Origin: Ruminococcaceae bacterium UBA5397
Lineage (GTDB): Bacteria > Bacillota > Clostridia > Oscillospirales > Acutalibacteraceae
DNA length: 7,217 nt
NCBI GenBank assembly: GCA_002411615.1
Contig: DHOF01000030.1
Coordinates: forward strand, 12,957 to 20,173
Direction of reading: 5' to 3'
The notes under the pieces are model-generated. The model was not told the DNA's origin and did not search any database. It saw nothing but the letters and a program-made list of their open reading frames with translations. Below are positions 1 through 5,734 of this stretch, piece by piece (positions within the stretch are counted from its first letter, which is position 1; each line of letters opens with the position of its first letter). Made by a program: the position numbers and the translations under genes.

Positions 1-1098
1 AAAGGAAAAGAATATCGGGTAAAAACACTTCCATGGCAGGCAAATGCGATTCTCCTTCATCAGGAGGGGATGAGCGAGGAACTGCGGGTTCTTTATGTTG
101 CGCTTACAAGGGCAAAGGAAAAGCTTTTGCTCCTCTGCTCCCAAAAAGATCCGGAGAAGACCCTTTCTTCGCTGGCCTGTAAAATGGGAGAAAAAAAGCA
201 GATTCCTCCTTTTGCAGTTCAACATGCAGACTGTTTGTCCGATTGGATTTTGCTCTGTGCACTGCGCCATCCGGATTCTAAAAAGCTGCGGGAACTTTCC
301 AATATGGATTGTAAAGTTCTTCCCTGCAATGCTTCCTGGAAAGTCGAACTAATCCATGACCAGCCGTTTGAGCCGGAACAAAATGAAGTGTGCAAAATAG
401 AGATGCCGCCGGCAGACCCAAAGTTACTCGAGGAACTGATGCGTTATACACAGTATCAATATCCTTATCGTGATTTGGGAGCGGTACGGGCAAAAACGGC
501 AGCTTCTGAGCTTGCAGAAAAACCGCTTCAAAAACAATATGCCGCCATGAGCCGACCGGCTTTTTTGGGTAAAAAAGGATTGACCCCAGCGGAACGCGGA
601 ACAGCTCTGCATGCTTTCTTACAGTTTGCAGACTGGAAGATTTTAAAGAAAAATGTACAGGGAGAGTTGGAACGTCTTGTCAAAGAAGGCTTTTTGACAG
701 CGGAACAGGCGAGTGCAGTCAACCTTTCCGCTGTGACGGATTTTTGTCAGACAGCCGTTTTTGAGCGGATACAAAAGTCCCCGCGAGTCCTTCGGGAATA
801 TCGCTTTTCGGTGGAAATTCCGGCAAAGCGCCTTGATCAGGAACTGACCGGGTCTATGGCACAGGAGCCAGTTGTACTGCAGGGAGCGATAGACTGTGCA
901 TTCGAGGAAAACGGCGGAATCATTTTGATGGATTATAAGACGGATCACATCAAATCTGCAAAGGAACTGTGGAATCGTTATCAAGACCAGCTTCTTCTCT
1001 ACCGTGAAGCGCTCGAAAAATGCTTAGACCTTCCGGTGACGGAATGTCTGCTTTATTCCTTTGCACTTCGTAAAGAAATCAGAGAAGCGAATATTTAA
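1..1098 (+). CDS. addA: ATP-dependent helicase/nuclease subunit A, C-terminal part (5' end outside window)
   Basis: AddA pairs with AddB in the Gram-positive counterpart of RecBCD, which resects double-strand breaks and prepares 3' ends for RecA. The frame is open from base 1, so 365 residues of a protein usually near 1200 are visible. Residues about 29-43 (VLYVALTRAKEKLLL) are UvrD-type helicase motif VI. The C-terminal half is the RecB-family nuclease domain with its expected active-site residues: GTALH with His204, Asp298 in GAIDC, the DYKTD motif (Asp311, Lys313) and the following YQDQLLLY (Gln330, Tyr334). The nuclease therefore looks intact. The first in-frame ATG, at 70, is internal because helicase-like sequence continues upstream of it. 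AddB, which normally lies upstream, is outside the window. The gene ends just before a strong hairpin. The family call is sure; the subunit call rests on motif VI and the nuclease lying on one chain. Confidence 0.95.
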   Translation, partial: KGKEYRVKTLPWQANAILLHQEGMSEELRVLYVALTRAKEKLLLLCSQKDPEKTLSSLACKMGEKKQIPPFAVQHADCLSDWILLCALRHPDSKKLRELSNMDCKVLPCNASWKVELIHDQPFEPEQNEVCKIEMPPADPKLLEELMRYTQYQYPYRDLGAVRAKTAASELAEKPLQKQYAAMSRPAFLGKKGLTPAERGTALHAFLQFADWKILKKNVQGELERLVKEGFLTAEQASAVNLSAVTDFCQTAVFERIQKSPRVLREYRFSVEIPAKRLDQELTGSMAQEPVVLQGAIDCAFEENGGIILMDYKTDHIKSAKELWNRYQDQLLLYREALEKCLDLPVTECLLYSFALRKEIREANI

Positions 1099-1105
1099 CC
1101 ATTAT

Positions 1106-1144
1106 GAAAGCCCCCAAACTATTTTTAATAGTTTGGGGGCTTTC
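1106..1144. terminator. Bidirectional intrinsic terminator between convergent addA and tauE-like genes
   Basis: A perfect 17-bp inverted repeat (GAAAGCCCCCAAACTAT at 1106-1122 against 1128-1144) with a 5-nt loop starts 7 bases after the addA stop. The T run on the plus strand is short and partly inside the stem (CTTTCTGT). On the minus strand the tail is CTTTCATAAT. It lies between convergent genes, 29 bases beyond the stop of the minus-strand permease, so it can end both transcripts. Confidence 0.85.
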
Positions 1145-1173
1145 TGTAAAGAAAAATCCAAGTGGAAGGAAAG

Positions 1174-1926
1174 TTAAAAGAAATCCATTACGGTTTTGCC
1201 GATCAGCAAAGCGGCAACGACCAGCATGATGGGGCGGATAACCACGCTGCCTTTTTTTAGAGCCAAGCCGGAACCGATTAGGTTTCCGACGATACAGCAG
1301 CACGCGGCGGGAACAGCTATCGCATAGTTGATCGTTCCGGCAAGAATATAAGTAACAAGCGCTGCATAGTTTGAGGCAAGATTTAAAATTTTAGCATTTC
1401 CACCCGCGGTTTTCATATCATATTTCATCAGATAGCAATAAACTAAAATTGCAATCGTTCCTGTACCGGGTCCAAAAAGTCCGTCATAACAACCGACAAT
1501 CAATCCAATGAAAAATCCCATGAGATATCTTTTTTTAATGGGAATTTCCGTGGACCGGTTTGTGTCACTACCCTTCTTTTTCATTAGAATCAGTACAACA
1601 ACAATCGGCATCAGACAAAGCAGTGCTCCCTTTAAGAGACGTTCTGGAAGAAACAGAACTGCCCGAGAGGAAAAGGAAGAAGCGAGAAAAGCACCACAGG
1701 CTGAAAGTAATGCAATTTTTATATCTACAGCACCGTGACGAAAATAGCGAAGCGCTGAAAAAGTAGTTCCACTCGCCGCGGTAAATTTATTGATGCCGTA
1801 AACTTGCTGCAGAGGAAGTCCCGTCAACAGAATTGCGGGCATGGAGATCAAACCGCCGCCGCCAGCGACCGAGTCTACAAATCCGGAAAGAAATAGTGCC
1901 GGACATAAAAAAAGCAGCACATTCAA
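1174..1926 (-). CDS. TauE/SafE-family membrane permease (putative sulfite/organosulfur anion exporter)
   Basis: This is a 250-residue, strongly hydrophobic protein with about seven or eight membrane segments. It has the two-repeat plan of the TauE/SafE (formerly DUF81) family. The first half carries a glycine-rich motif at 16-30 (DSVAGGGGLISMP) and NKFTAASGTTFSALRYF at 46-62. The second half repeats the pattern with GLIVGCYDGLFGPGTG at 141-156 and GNAKILNLASNYAAL at 176-190. A charged stretch at about 116-133 (KKKGS to KKR) separates the halves and is probably cytoplasmic. The start is TTG at 1926, chosen because AAGGAG lies 9 bases upstream and the nearby ATG at 1922 is out of frame. Known members move sulfite, sulfoacetate or related anions across the inner membrane, but many have no known substrate and nothing here fixes one. 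It is divergent from a LysR regulator, which probably controls it. The family is sure; the substrate is not. Confidence 0.92.
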   Translation of the reverse strand: MNVLLFLCPALFLSGFVDSVAGGGGLISMPAILLTGLPLQQVYGINKFTAASGTTFSALRYFRHGAVDIKIALLSACGAFLASSFSSRAVLFLPERLLKGALLCLMPIVVVLILMKKKGSDTNRSTEIPIKKRYLMGFFIGLIVGCYDGLFGPGTGTIAILVYCYLMKYDMKTAGGNAKILNLASNYAALVTYILAGTINYAIAVPAACCCIVGNLIGSGLALKKGSVVIRPIMLVVAALLIGKTVMDFF

Positions 1927-1953
1927 AAGAATCCTCTCCTTGTTCTTTATTCC

Positions 1954-1982
1954 ATTTTATGCTATGATACCATAAAAGTCTA
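1954..1982 (-). promoter_or_regulatory. Candidate sigma-A promoter for the TauE-like gene
   Basis: On the minus strand, TAGACT (1982-1977; four of six match TTGACA) and TAAAAT (1959-1954; five of six match TATAAT) are 17 bp apart. Transcription would start near 1947, giving a leader of about 20 nt containing the AAGGAG site at 1941-1936. Confidence 0.6.
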
Positions 1983-1992
1983 ATATAAACAA

Positions 1993-2008
1993 ATATCTAT
2001 ATTGATAT
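1993..2008. promoter_or_regulatory. Inverted repeat in the divergent promoter region, candidate LysR operator
   Basis: ATATC (1993-1997), six bases, then GATAT (2004-2008) form a perfect dyad. It lies just upstream of the permease -35 and over the -35 region of the regulator promoter, where LysR-type regulators usually bind to repress their own gene and activate the divergent one. The spacing is close to, but not exactly, the family's T-N11-A pattern. The region is very AT-rich, so a chance dyad is possible. Confidence 0.4.
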
Positions 2009-2014
2009 AAAAAA

Positions 2015-2020
2015 TATAAT
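2015..2020 (+). promoter_or_regulatory. Candidate -10 element of the LysR-type gene
   Basis: A perfect TATAAT lies 24 bases before the chosen ATG, so transcription would start near 2027. No good -35 sits 16-18 bp upstream (sequence around AATATC), and the position is covered by the dyad at 1993-2008. A weak, self-controlled promoter fits this, but AT-richness makes the match less telling. Confidence 0.45.
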
Positions 2021-2032
2021 CAAATTTATATA

Positions 2033-2038
2033 TGGAGG
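2033..2038 (+). promoter_or_regulatory. Ribosome binding site that decides the LysR start
   Basis: TGGAGG at 2033-2038 sits 5 bases before ATG 2044. The upstream in-frame ATG at 2032 overlaps this site and has no purine-rich site of its own, so 2044 is the likely start. Confidence 0.75.
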
Positions 2039-2043
2039 CATAT

Positions 2044-2994
2044 ATGAATTCACTCGATCGGCTTTATGTTTTGACGATTGCACATGAAAAAAATTTTTCC
2101 CGTGCCGCCGCAAAGCTTTATATCTCTCAGCCTGCATTAAGTGCTTACATTATAAAGTTAGAAAAGGGACTTGGCTGCCGCCTATTCGACCGCAATACAT
2201 TTCCGCTGTCTTTGACTTCGGCCGGACGAGCTTTTGTAGACTGCGCCAGTAAAGAAGAAACGCTTGAAAAAGAATTAGGGGATTATCTTTCAGACTTGAC
2301 AAACCTCGAAGCAGGATGTTTTTCGATCGGTGGTTCTCAATTTTTTTGCACCTGTTTTCTGCCGCCGATTCTTACGGACTATGCGAGACGCTACCCCAAA
2401 ATTTCAATTTCGCTGGTAGAAGACGGATATCCTGCGCTCAAAGCGATGCTGGGAGAAGGAACCGTTGACTGCGTTCTTGATTATGAAACACAAAAGGCAC
2501 AAAATTTAACAGTGCTTCCGCTGCATCAAGAACAGATTTTTCTGACGCTGCCGCCGCATTCCCCGAGAAATCAGATTTTTTCCAAAGCCTGTCTTACAAA
2601 AGAACAGATTTTGTCCGGATATTATCTGCAGCCGGATTGCCCGAAAGTGCCGCTTTCTGCATTTTTGGAGGAGGAGTTTCTTTTCCTTAATCAAGAACAT
2701 GATCTTTATGATCGATCACAAAAACTTTGCAGCAATGCGGGGTTTCATCCAAAAATCAAGATGTTTTTAAATCAGACGCTTACGGCTTTTGCATTGACTC
2801 TGGCGGATTTTGGGGCTTCTTTTATCAGCGACACCGTCATTCGATGCGGAAATTTTGAAAAGATTCCGCCTGTTTATAAGATTGATGATCAGGATGCCTG
2901 CCGATTTCTTTCGGCTATTTGTAAAAAGAATCGGTATGTTTCAAAGGCTTTGCAGCGATTTTTGGATTTGACGGCGGAACAGCTTAAAGAGTAA
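2044..2994 (+). CDS. LysR-family transcriptional regulator
   Basis: The protein has 316 residues from ATG 2044, a normal length for the family. The N-terminal winged helix-turn-helix covers about residues 1-60. SRAAAKLYISQPALSAYI (19-36) is the DNA-reading helix pair, followed by KLEKGLGCRLFDR and LTSAG, all classic for LysR proteins. A linker helix leads to a periplasmic-binding-protein-like effector domain at about 85-295, with FSIGGSQFFCTCFLPPIL at its start. The last 20 residues are a helical tail. It is a cytoplasmic DNA-binding protein, probably tetrameric and controlled by a small ligand. It is divergent from the TauE-like permease with about 117 bases between starts, an arrangement in which LysR proteins usually control the neighbour and themselves. 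An effector linked to sulfur or an exported anion is a guess from the neighbour alone. An alternative start at 2032 would add four residues. Confidence 0.93.
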   Translation: MNSLDRLYVLTIAHEKNFSRAAAKLYISQPALSAYIIKLEKGLGCRLFDRNTFPLSLTSAGRAFVDCASKEETLEKELGDYLSDLTNLEAGCFSIGGSQFFCTCFLPPILTDYARRYPKISISLVEDGYPALKAMLGEGTVDCVLDYETQKAQNLTVLPLHQEQIFLTLPPHSPRNQIFSKACLTKEQILSGYYLQPDCPKVPLSAFLEEEFLFLNQEHDLYDRSQKLCSNAGFHPKIKMFLNQTLTAFALTLADFGASFISDTVIRCGNFEKIPPVYKIDDQDACRFLSAICKKNRYVSKALQRFLDLTAEQLKE

Positions 2995-3017
2995 AAAATT
3001 AAAAAATATAACAAAAG

Positions 3018-3043
3018 ATGCAGTTTCTTTTAGAAAACTGCAT
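3018..3043 (-). terminator. Intrinsic terminator of the YbjQ-like gene
   Basis: ATGCAGTTT (3018-3026) and AAACTGCAT (3035-3043) form a 9-bp stem with an 8-nt loop. Read on the minus strand it is followed by a T-rich tail (CTTTTGTTATATTTTTT), and it lies 17 bases beyond the minus-strand gene's stop. On the plus strand no T tract follows, so it is weaker as an end for the LysR transcript, which has no other clear terminator. Confidence 0.7.
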
Positions 3044-3060
3044 GTCAGAAAATTTAAGGT

Positions 3061-3372
3061 TCAGCAGAATTTGACCCCGGTGCCGTAAGCAATTACCTCA
3101 GCTGCACCCTGCATAACTGAGGAGGAGGCATACCGCATACAGACAATTGCATCAGCACCTTGCTGCTGCGCATCGTCTATCATACGCTGTGTTGCAACTT
3201 CACGAGCTTGATTCATCATCTCTGTATAGGATTTCATTTCGCCGCCTACCAGATTTTTAAAGCTGGAACCAATATCACGGCCAATGTTTTTACACTGAAT
3301 CGTGCTTCCGCGTACCAGACCGATGATTTGATAGTTTTTCCCGGGAATATTTTCTGTTGTTGTCAGAATCAT
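3061..3372 (-). CDS. UPF0145/YbjQ-family small protein
   Basis: The 103-residue product matches the UPF0145 (YbjQ, 'putative heavy-metal-binding') family over its full length. It has an N-terminal strand with TTTENIPG, GLVRGSTI at 18-25, GRDIGSSFKNLVGGE at 31-45, a helix with the AREVATQRM pattern, QGADAIV at 71-77 and a closing GTGVKF. E. coli YbjQ shows the same order (VTGEA, RDFFAGIRDIVGG, REIAFEEL, GADAVVG, GTAVK). The protein is small and soluble with no signal peptide, and such proteins form ring-like oligomers. The biochemical role is unknown and the metal-binding label is weakly founded: only two or three cysteines are present and no clear metal motif. The ATG at 3372 has AAGGAG 12 bases upstream, slightly far but the only good site. 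It is a single-gene unit divergent from the infC operon. Confidence 0.9.
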   Translation of the reverse strand: MILTTTENIPGKNYQIIGLVRGSTIQCKNIGRDIGSSFKNLVGGEMKSYTEMMNQAREVATQRMIDDAQQQGADAIVCMRYASSSVMQGAAEVIAYGTGVKFC

Positions 3373-3422
3373 AATGAATGCACACTCCTTATCATTTTAT
3401 AAAAGATCGCTTTTCTGTTCTT

Positions 3423-3451
3423 ATTTTAGCATCTATGCTCAAAAATCACAA
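3423..3451 (-). promoter_or_regulatory. Candidate promoter for the YbjQ-like gene
   Basis: On the minus strand, TTGTGA (3451-3446) and TAAAAT (3428-3423) are 17 bp apart, and TGC directly before the -10 makes it an extended -10 promoter. Transcription would begin near 3416, leaving about 43 nt before the ATG. It is back to back with the infC promoter, the two -35 boxes being 16 bp apart. Confidence 0.55.
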
Positions 3452-3467
3452 CTATAAAAAACTGTTC

Positions 3468-3495
3468 TTGACATTCCTTTGGAGCATGTTATAAT
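3468..3495 (+). promoter_or_regulatory. Consensus sigma-A promoter of the infC operon
   Basis: TTGACA (3468-3473) and TATAAT (3490-3495) both match consensus exactly, with a 16-bp spacer. Transcription should start near 3502, giving an untranslated leader of about 155 nt before infC. A strong constitutive promoter suits a ribosomal protein operon whose control lies in the leader. Confidence 0.88.
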
Positions 3496-3501
3496 AAAAA
3501 G

Positions 3502-3657
3502 GCAAAACAAAGCGGAGCTTTATGCTCACACCTGTACGGTTTCGTCTGTTTACAGGTCAATACAGTGCCCTTTTTGGGGCCGGGTTGTATTGATGCGCAG
3601 ACGGGATTAGTCTGCGCTTTGTCAATTTAAAGGCAATTTATTTGGAGGTGTTTAATC
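3502..3657 (+). ncRNA. infC-rpmI-rplT leader RNA, probable L20-responsive regulatory leader
   Basis: Three hairpins can be drawn in this untranslated stretch. P1 pairs ACCTGTA (3530-3536) with TACAGGT (3551-3557). P2 starts at the next base: CAATACA (3558-3564) pairs with TGTATTG (3586-3592), with an inner GCCC/GGGC stem (3567-3570/3577-3580). P3 pairs GCGCAGAC (3595-3602) with GTCTGCGC (3610-3617) and is followed by a T-rich run. In Firmicutes the infC leader is known to be bound by ribosomal protein L20, which triggers early termination, and the position and size fit. In addition, the P1 loop CGTCTG (3543-3548) is complementary to CAGACG (3598-3603), so P1 loop pairing and P3 exclude each other. 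Assignment to the L20 leader family is by position and structure, not by a search. Confidence 0.65.
3595..3620 (+). terminator. Attenuator hairpin in the infC leader
   Basis: A perfect 8-bp, G+C-rich stem (GCGCAGAC at 3595-3602, GTCTGCGC at 3610-3617) with a 7-nt loop is followed by TTTGTCAATTT. The T run is broken, so termination is probably partial or conditional, as expected of an attenuator ahead of essential genes. Its 5' arm can pair instead with the P1 loop of the same leader. Confidence 0.55.
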
Positions 3658-4176
3658 ATTAGCAACAAGGAACTGCAGATCAACGAGGAAATCCGGGACC
3701 GTGAGGTCCGTGTGATCGATTCAAATGGCGGACAGCTTGGAATTATGCCCGCAGTAAAAGCTCTGGAGCTTGCTTACGAAGAAGATCTGGATTTGGTGAA
3801 GATTGCGCCGCAGGCAAAACCGCCAGTATGTAAGATCATCGATTACGGAAAGTACCGCTTTGAGCTGGCCAAACGGGAGAAAGAAGCCCGCAAAAATCAG
3901 CATATCGTAGAAATTAAAGAAGTCCGCCTTTCTCTTAATATTGATGTTCATGATTTTGAAACGAAAAAAAGCCATGCACAGCGCTTTTTAAAAGAGGGCA
4001 ATAAGGTAAAAGTTTCGATCCGTTTCCGTGGACGTGAGATGGGACATCCCGCGCAGGGGTATGAAGTCATGCGCCATTTTGCAGAGACTCTGGTCGAAAT
4101 TGCCAATGTGGAAAAGCCAGCAAAGCTGGAGGGCCGCAATATGCTGATGTTCCTTGCACCAAAGCCCGCCAAATAA
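3658..4176 (+). CDS. infC: Translation initiation factor IF-3 (ATT start)
   Basis: IF3 binds the 30S subunit, keeps it apart from 50S and checks the start codon and initiator tRNA. From ATT 3658 the product has 172 residues, the usual length. The N-terminal domain holds [15 protein letters not shown] and the family signature [15 protein letters not shown] (55-69). A basic helical linker ([11 protein letters not shown]) follows, then the C-terminal domain with [15 protein letters not shown] (117-131) and [13 protein letters not shown]. The start is set by GGAGGTG (3644-3650) seven bases upstream and by the family N-terminus; beginning at the first ATG or GTG (3712) would remove conserved residues. 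ATT is the known conserved start of infC in several bacteria and lets IF3 repress its own translation. It is the first gene of infC-rpmI-rplT. Confidence 0.97.
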   Translation: MSNKELQINEEIRDREVRVIDSNGGQLGIMPAVKALELAYEEDLDLVKIAPQAKPPVCKIIDYGKYRFELAKREKEARKNQHIVEIKEVRLSLNIDVHDFETKKSHAQRFLKEGNKVKVSIRFRGREMGHPAQGYEVMRHFAETLVEIANVEKPAKLEGRNMLMFLAPKPAK

Positions 4177-4207
4177 GTTTTTAAACATCAAGGAGGATAT
4201 AAAGATT

Positions 4208-4411
4208 ATGCCTAAGATCAAGACGCATTCCGGCGCAAAAAAGCGCTTCAAGCTTTCTAAAAACGGTAAGGTCATTCGTGCCTATGCCAATAAATCCCAT
4301 CTTTTGAACGGTCACGGTAAGAGCCCAAAGAGAAAACGTGGACTGCGCGGTACTCGTGTAGCAGATAGAACAAATGTAGCGGCCGTTAAAATGATGATTC
4401 CTTATAAATAA
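4208..4411 (+). CDS. rpmI: 50S ribosomal protein L35 (bL35)
   Basis: The 67-residue basic protein begins [17 protein letters not shown] and contains [21 protein letters not shown], which is diagnostic for bL35 of the large subunit. The length is typical. The start is ATG 4208 with AAGGAGG (4190-4196) 11 bases upstream; the frame is open further upstream, but that part overlaps infC and is not L35-like. It is the second gene of the operon, 31 bases after infC. A hairpin-forming inverted repeat crosses its stop codon. Confidence 0.97.
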   Translation: MPKIKTHSGAKKRFKLSKNGKVIRAYANKSHLLNGHGKSPKRKRGLRGTRVADRTNVAAVKMMIPYK

Positions 4412-4422
4412 ATCATAAGGAA
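4398..4422 (+). repeat. Inverted repeat across the rpmI stop codon
   Basis: TTCCTTAT (4398-4405) and ATAAGGAA (4415-4422) form a perfect 8-bp stem with a 9-nt loop that contains the rpmI stop codon. No T tract follows, so it is not an ordinary terminator. It could be an RNA-processing or stability element, or chance in AT-rich sequence. Confidence 0.4.
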
Positions 4423-4481
4423 GAACGCGAACGGATCTATTTTGAAATAAGCATATAAGTATGTGTTCGGAGGTATAGAAA

Positions 4482-4835
4482 ATGGCAAGAGTCAAGGGCG
4501 CAATGATGACGCGCAAAAGAAGAAAGAAAATTTTAAAGCTCGCAAAAGGCTATTGGGGAAACAAATCAAAACATTTTAAGATGGCTAAACAGGCCGTTAT
4601 GAAATCCGGAAACTACGCTTTTGCAGGCCGTAAAGCTCGCAAACGTGATTTCCGTCGCTTGTGGATTACTCGTATTTCTGCAGCATGCCGGATGAACGAT
4701 GTCACTTACAGCAGATTTATGAATGGCCTCAAAAGGGCCGGCATCAATCTAAATCGTAAAATGTTGTCGGAAATTGCAGTCGCTGATGAAGCTGCTTTTA
4801 AGAGCCTTGTGGAGCAAGCAAAAGCCGCTCTCTAA
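4482..4835 (+). CDS. rplT: 50S ribosomal protein L20 (bL20)
   Basis: bL20 binds 23S rRNA early in 50S assembly and, in Firmicutes and E. coli, also binds its own operon mRNA to limit expression. The 117-residue product has the normal length and a very basic N-terminal half: [36 protein letters not shown], then the signature region [20 protein letters not shown] (about 49-68). The C-terminal globular half includes [20 protein letters not shown]. The more usual INAA is ISAA here, a mild change. GGAGG (4469-4473) lies 8 bases before ATG 4482. It is the last gene of the operon, separated from rpmI by 70 nt and followed directly by a strong terminator. Confidence 0.97.
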   Translation: MARVKGAMMTRKRRKKILKLAKGYWGNKSKHFKMAKQAVMKSGNYAFAGRKARKRDFRRLWITRISAACRMNDVTYSRFMNGLKRAGINLNRKMLSEIAVADEAAFKSLVEQAKAAL

Positions 4836-4842
4836 AAAGTTC

Positions 4843-4877
4843 AAGTTGCGCCCGGTTTTTTCCGGGCGCAACTTTTC
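4843..4877 (+). terminator. Strong intrinsic terminator of infC-rpmI-rplT
   Basis: AAGTTGCGCCCGG (4843-4855) pairs perfectly with CCGGGCGCAACTT (4862-4874): 13 bp around a loop of six T, followed by TTCTATTCT. It begins 8 bases after the rplT stop. Any transcription of the next gene must read through it or begin in the 41 bases after it. Confidence 0.92.
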
Positions 4878-4915
4878 TATTCTACGGCTTTTTACAAAGA
4901 GAGGAATTTAGGGCT

Positions 4916-5734
4916 ATGATAGAAACGCTGATTACCAGTCGAAAAAACGAAATGATTTCGCACGCGGCAAAACTTTTATCGGGAGCTGCAGCGCGTCGAG
5001 AGCAAGGTGCTTTTCTTTGCGAAGGTGCACGGCTTTGTGCAGATGCTGCCAAAAGCGGGATGCAGATTCAAAAAGCTTTTTATACTGCTCATGCGGCCGA
5101 AAAATACTCTTCTTATCTTTCTAAAATCCGTGAAAAAGCGGAGAATGTTTATGAGATTGCTCCGCATATTGCGCCGCTTTTATCTGATACCAAACAGCCG
5201 CAGGGGATTTTTTGTGTCTGTACGCTCCCCTGTGAATCAGAGCAGACGGAAACATTCCTGCAGACCAAAGCTTCGGGCTGTGTGGTTGCTCTGGAAGAGA
5301 TTCAGGATCCGGCAAATCTGGGAACGGTCCTTAGAACAGCAGAGGCGCTGGGAGAAAAAGCAGTTTTACTTTGCGGAAAAGGCTGCGATCCCTATTCTCC
5401 AAAGGTGCTTCGAGGCAGCATGGGAGCGGTCTTTCGCCTTCCGATGATTTCAATTCCAAATTTTGCAGAGGCAGCACCGCTGCTGAAAAAATGCGGTTGG
5501 ACTCTTTGGGCTGCAGTCCCGGATTCTGATGTGCTCGCGGTGACAAAAGCTGATTTTTCAAAGCCTTCTGTTATGGCGGTTGGAAATGAGGGAAACGGAC
5601 TTTCAAAAGAGACGATTGCTCTTTGTCAGCCGGTTACCATCCCCATGCTGGGGCGCGCAGAGTCTTTAAATGCTTCTGCGAGTGCAGCAATTCTGCTTTG
5701 GGAAATGATGCGGGGGGGAGCCTCCCGTGAATAA
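4916..5734 (+). CDS. SpoU/TrmH-family RNA 2'-O-ribose methyltransferase
   Basis: This enzyme family moves a methyl group from S-adenosylmethionine to a ribose 2'-OH in rRNA or tRNA, working as a knotted (SPOUT) dimer. The 272-residue protein has an N-terminal L30e-like RNA-binding domain at about 1-105 (GAFLCEGARLCADA at 31-44). The catalytic domain follows with all three motifs: motif 1 EEIQDPANLGTVLRTAEALG (Asn134, Arg140), motif 2 VMAVGNEGNGLS (219-230) and motif 3 IPMLGRAESLNASASAAIL (242-260). It resembles the YsgA/RlmB-like group; the exact target nucleotide cannot be read from the sequence. ATG 4916 has GAGAGGA about 10 bases upstream, and the family N-terminus supports it. No clear promoter lies between the rplT terminator and this gene. 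Its 3' end overlaps dprA by 8 bp, so the two are probably co-transcribed and translationally coupled. Confidence 0.93.
   Translation: MIETLITSRKNEMISHAAKLLSGAAARREQGAFLCEGARLCADAAKSGMQIQKAFYTAHAAEKYSSYLSKIREKAENVYEIAPHIAPLLSDTKQPQGIFCVCTLPCESEQTETFLQTKASGCVVALEEIQDPANLGTVLRTAEALGEKAVLLCGKGCDPYSPKVLRGSMGAVFRLPMISIPNFAEAAPLLKKCGWTLWAAVPDSDVLAVTKADFSKPSVMAVGNEGNGLSKETIALCQPVTIPMLGRAESLNASASAAILLWEMMRGGASRE

Noticed and set aside
643..984. Minus-strand open frame of 113 codons inside addA
   Set aside because: It overlaps the conserved nuclease domain on the other strand and shows no domain or start signal.
1508..1766. Two open frames on the plus strand opposite the TauE-like gene
   Set aside because: They lie wholly antisense to a clear membrane protein gene, resemble no family and have no convincing ribosome binding site.
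2032..2034. Upstream ATG as start of the LysR gene
   Set aside because: It overlaps the TGGAGG ribosome binding site that serves ATG 2044, and starting at 2044 matches the usual LysR N-terminus.
3160..3402. Plus-strand open frame opposite the YbjQ-like gene
   Set aside because: It is antisense to a full-length family match, and its sequence looks like a reading-frame shadow.
3623..3640. Direct repeat CAATTTA at 3623-3629 and 3634-3640, one helical turn apart
   Set aside because: It is short and AT-rich and lies in the transcribed leader after the attenuator; chance is the simplest reading.
3502..3657. T-box or metabolite riboswitch in the leader
   Set aside because: I found no convincing T-box bulge or specifier arrangement and no familiar riboswitch core; the position ahead of infC favours an L20-type leader.
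3712..3714. GTG as start of infC
   Set aside because: It would remove conserved N-terminal residues and lacks a well-placed ribosome binding site; ATT 3658 has both.
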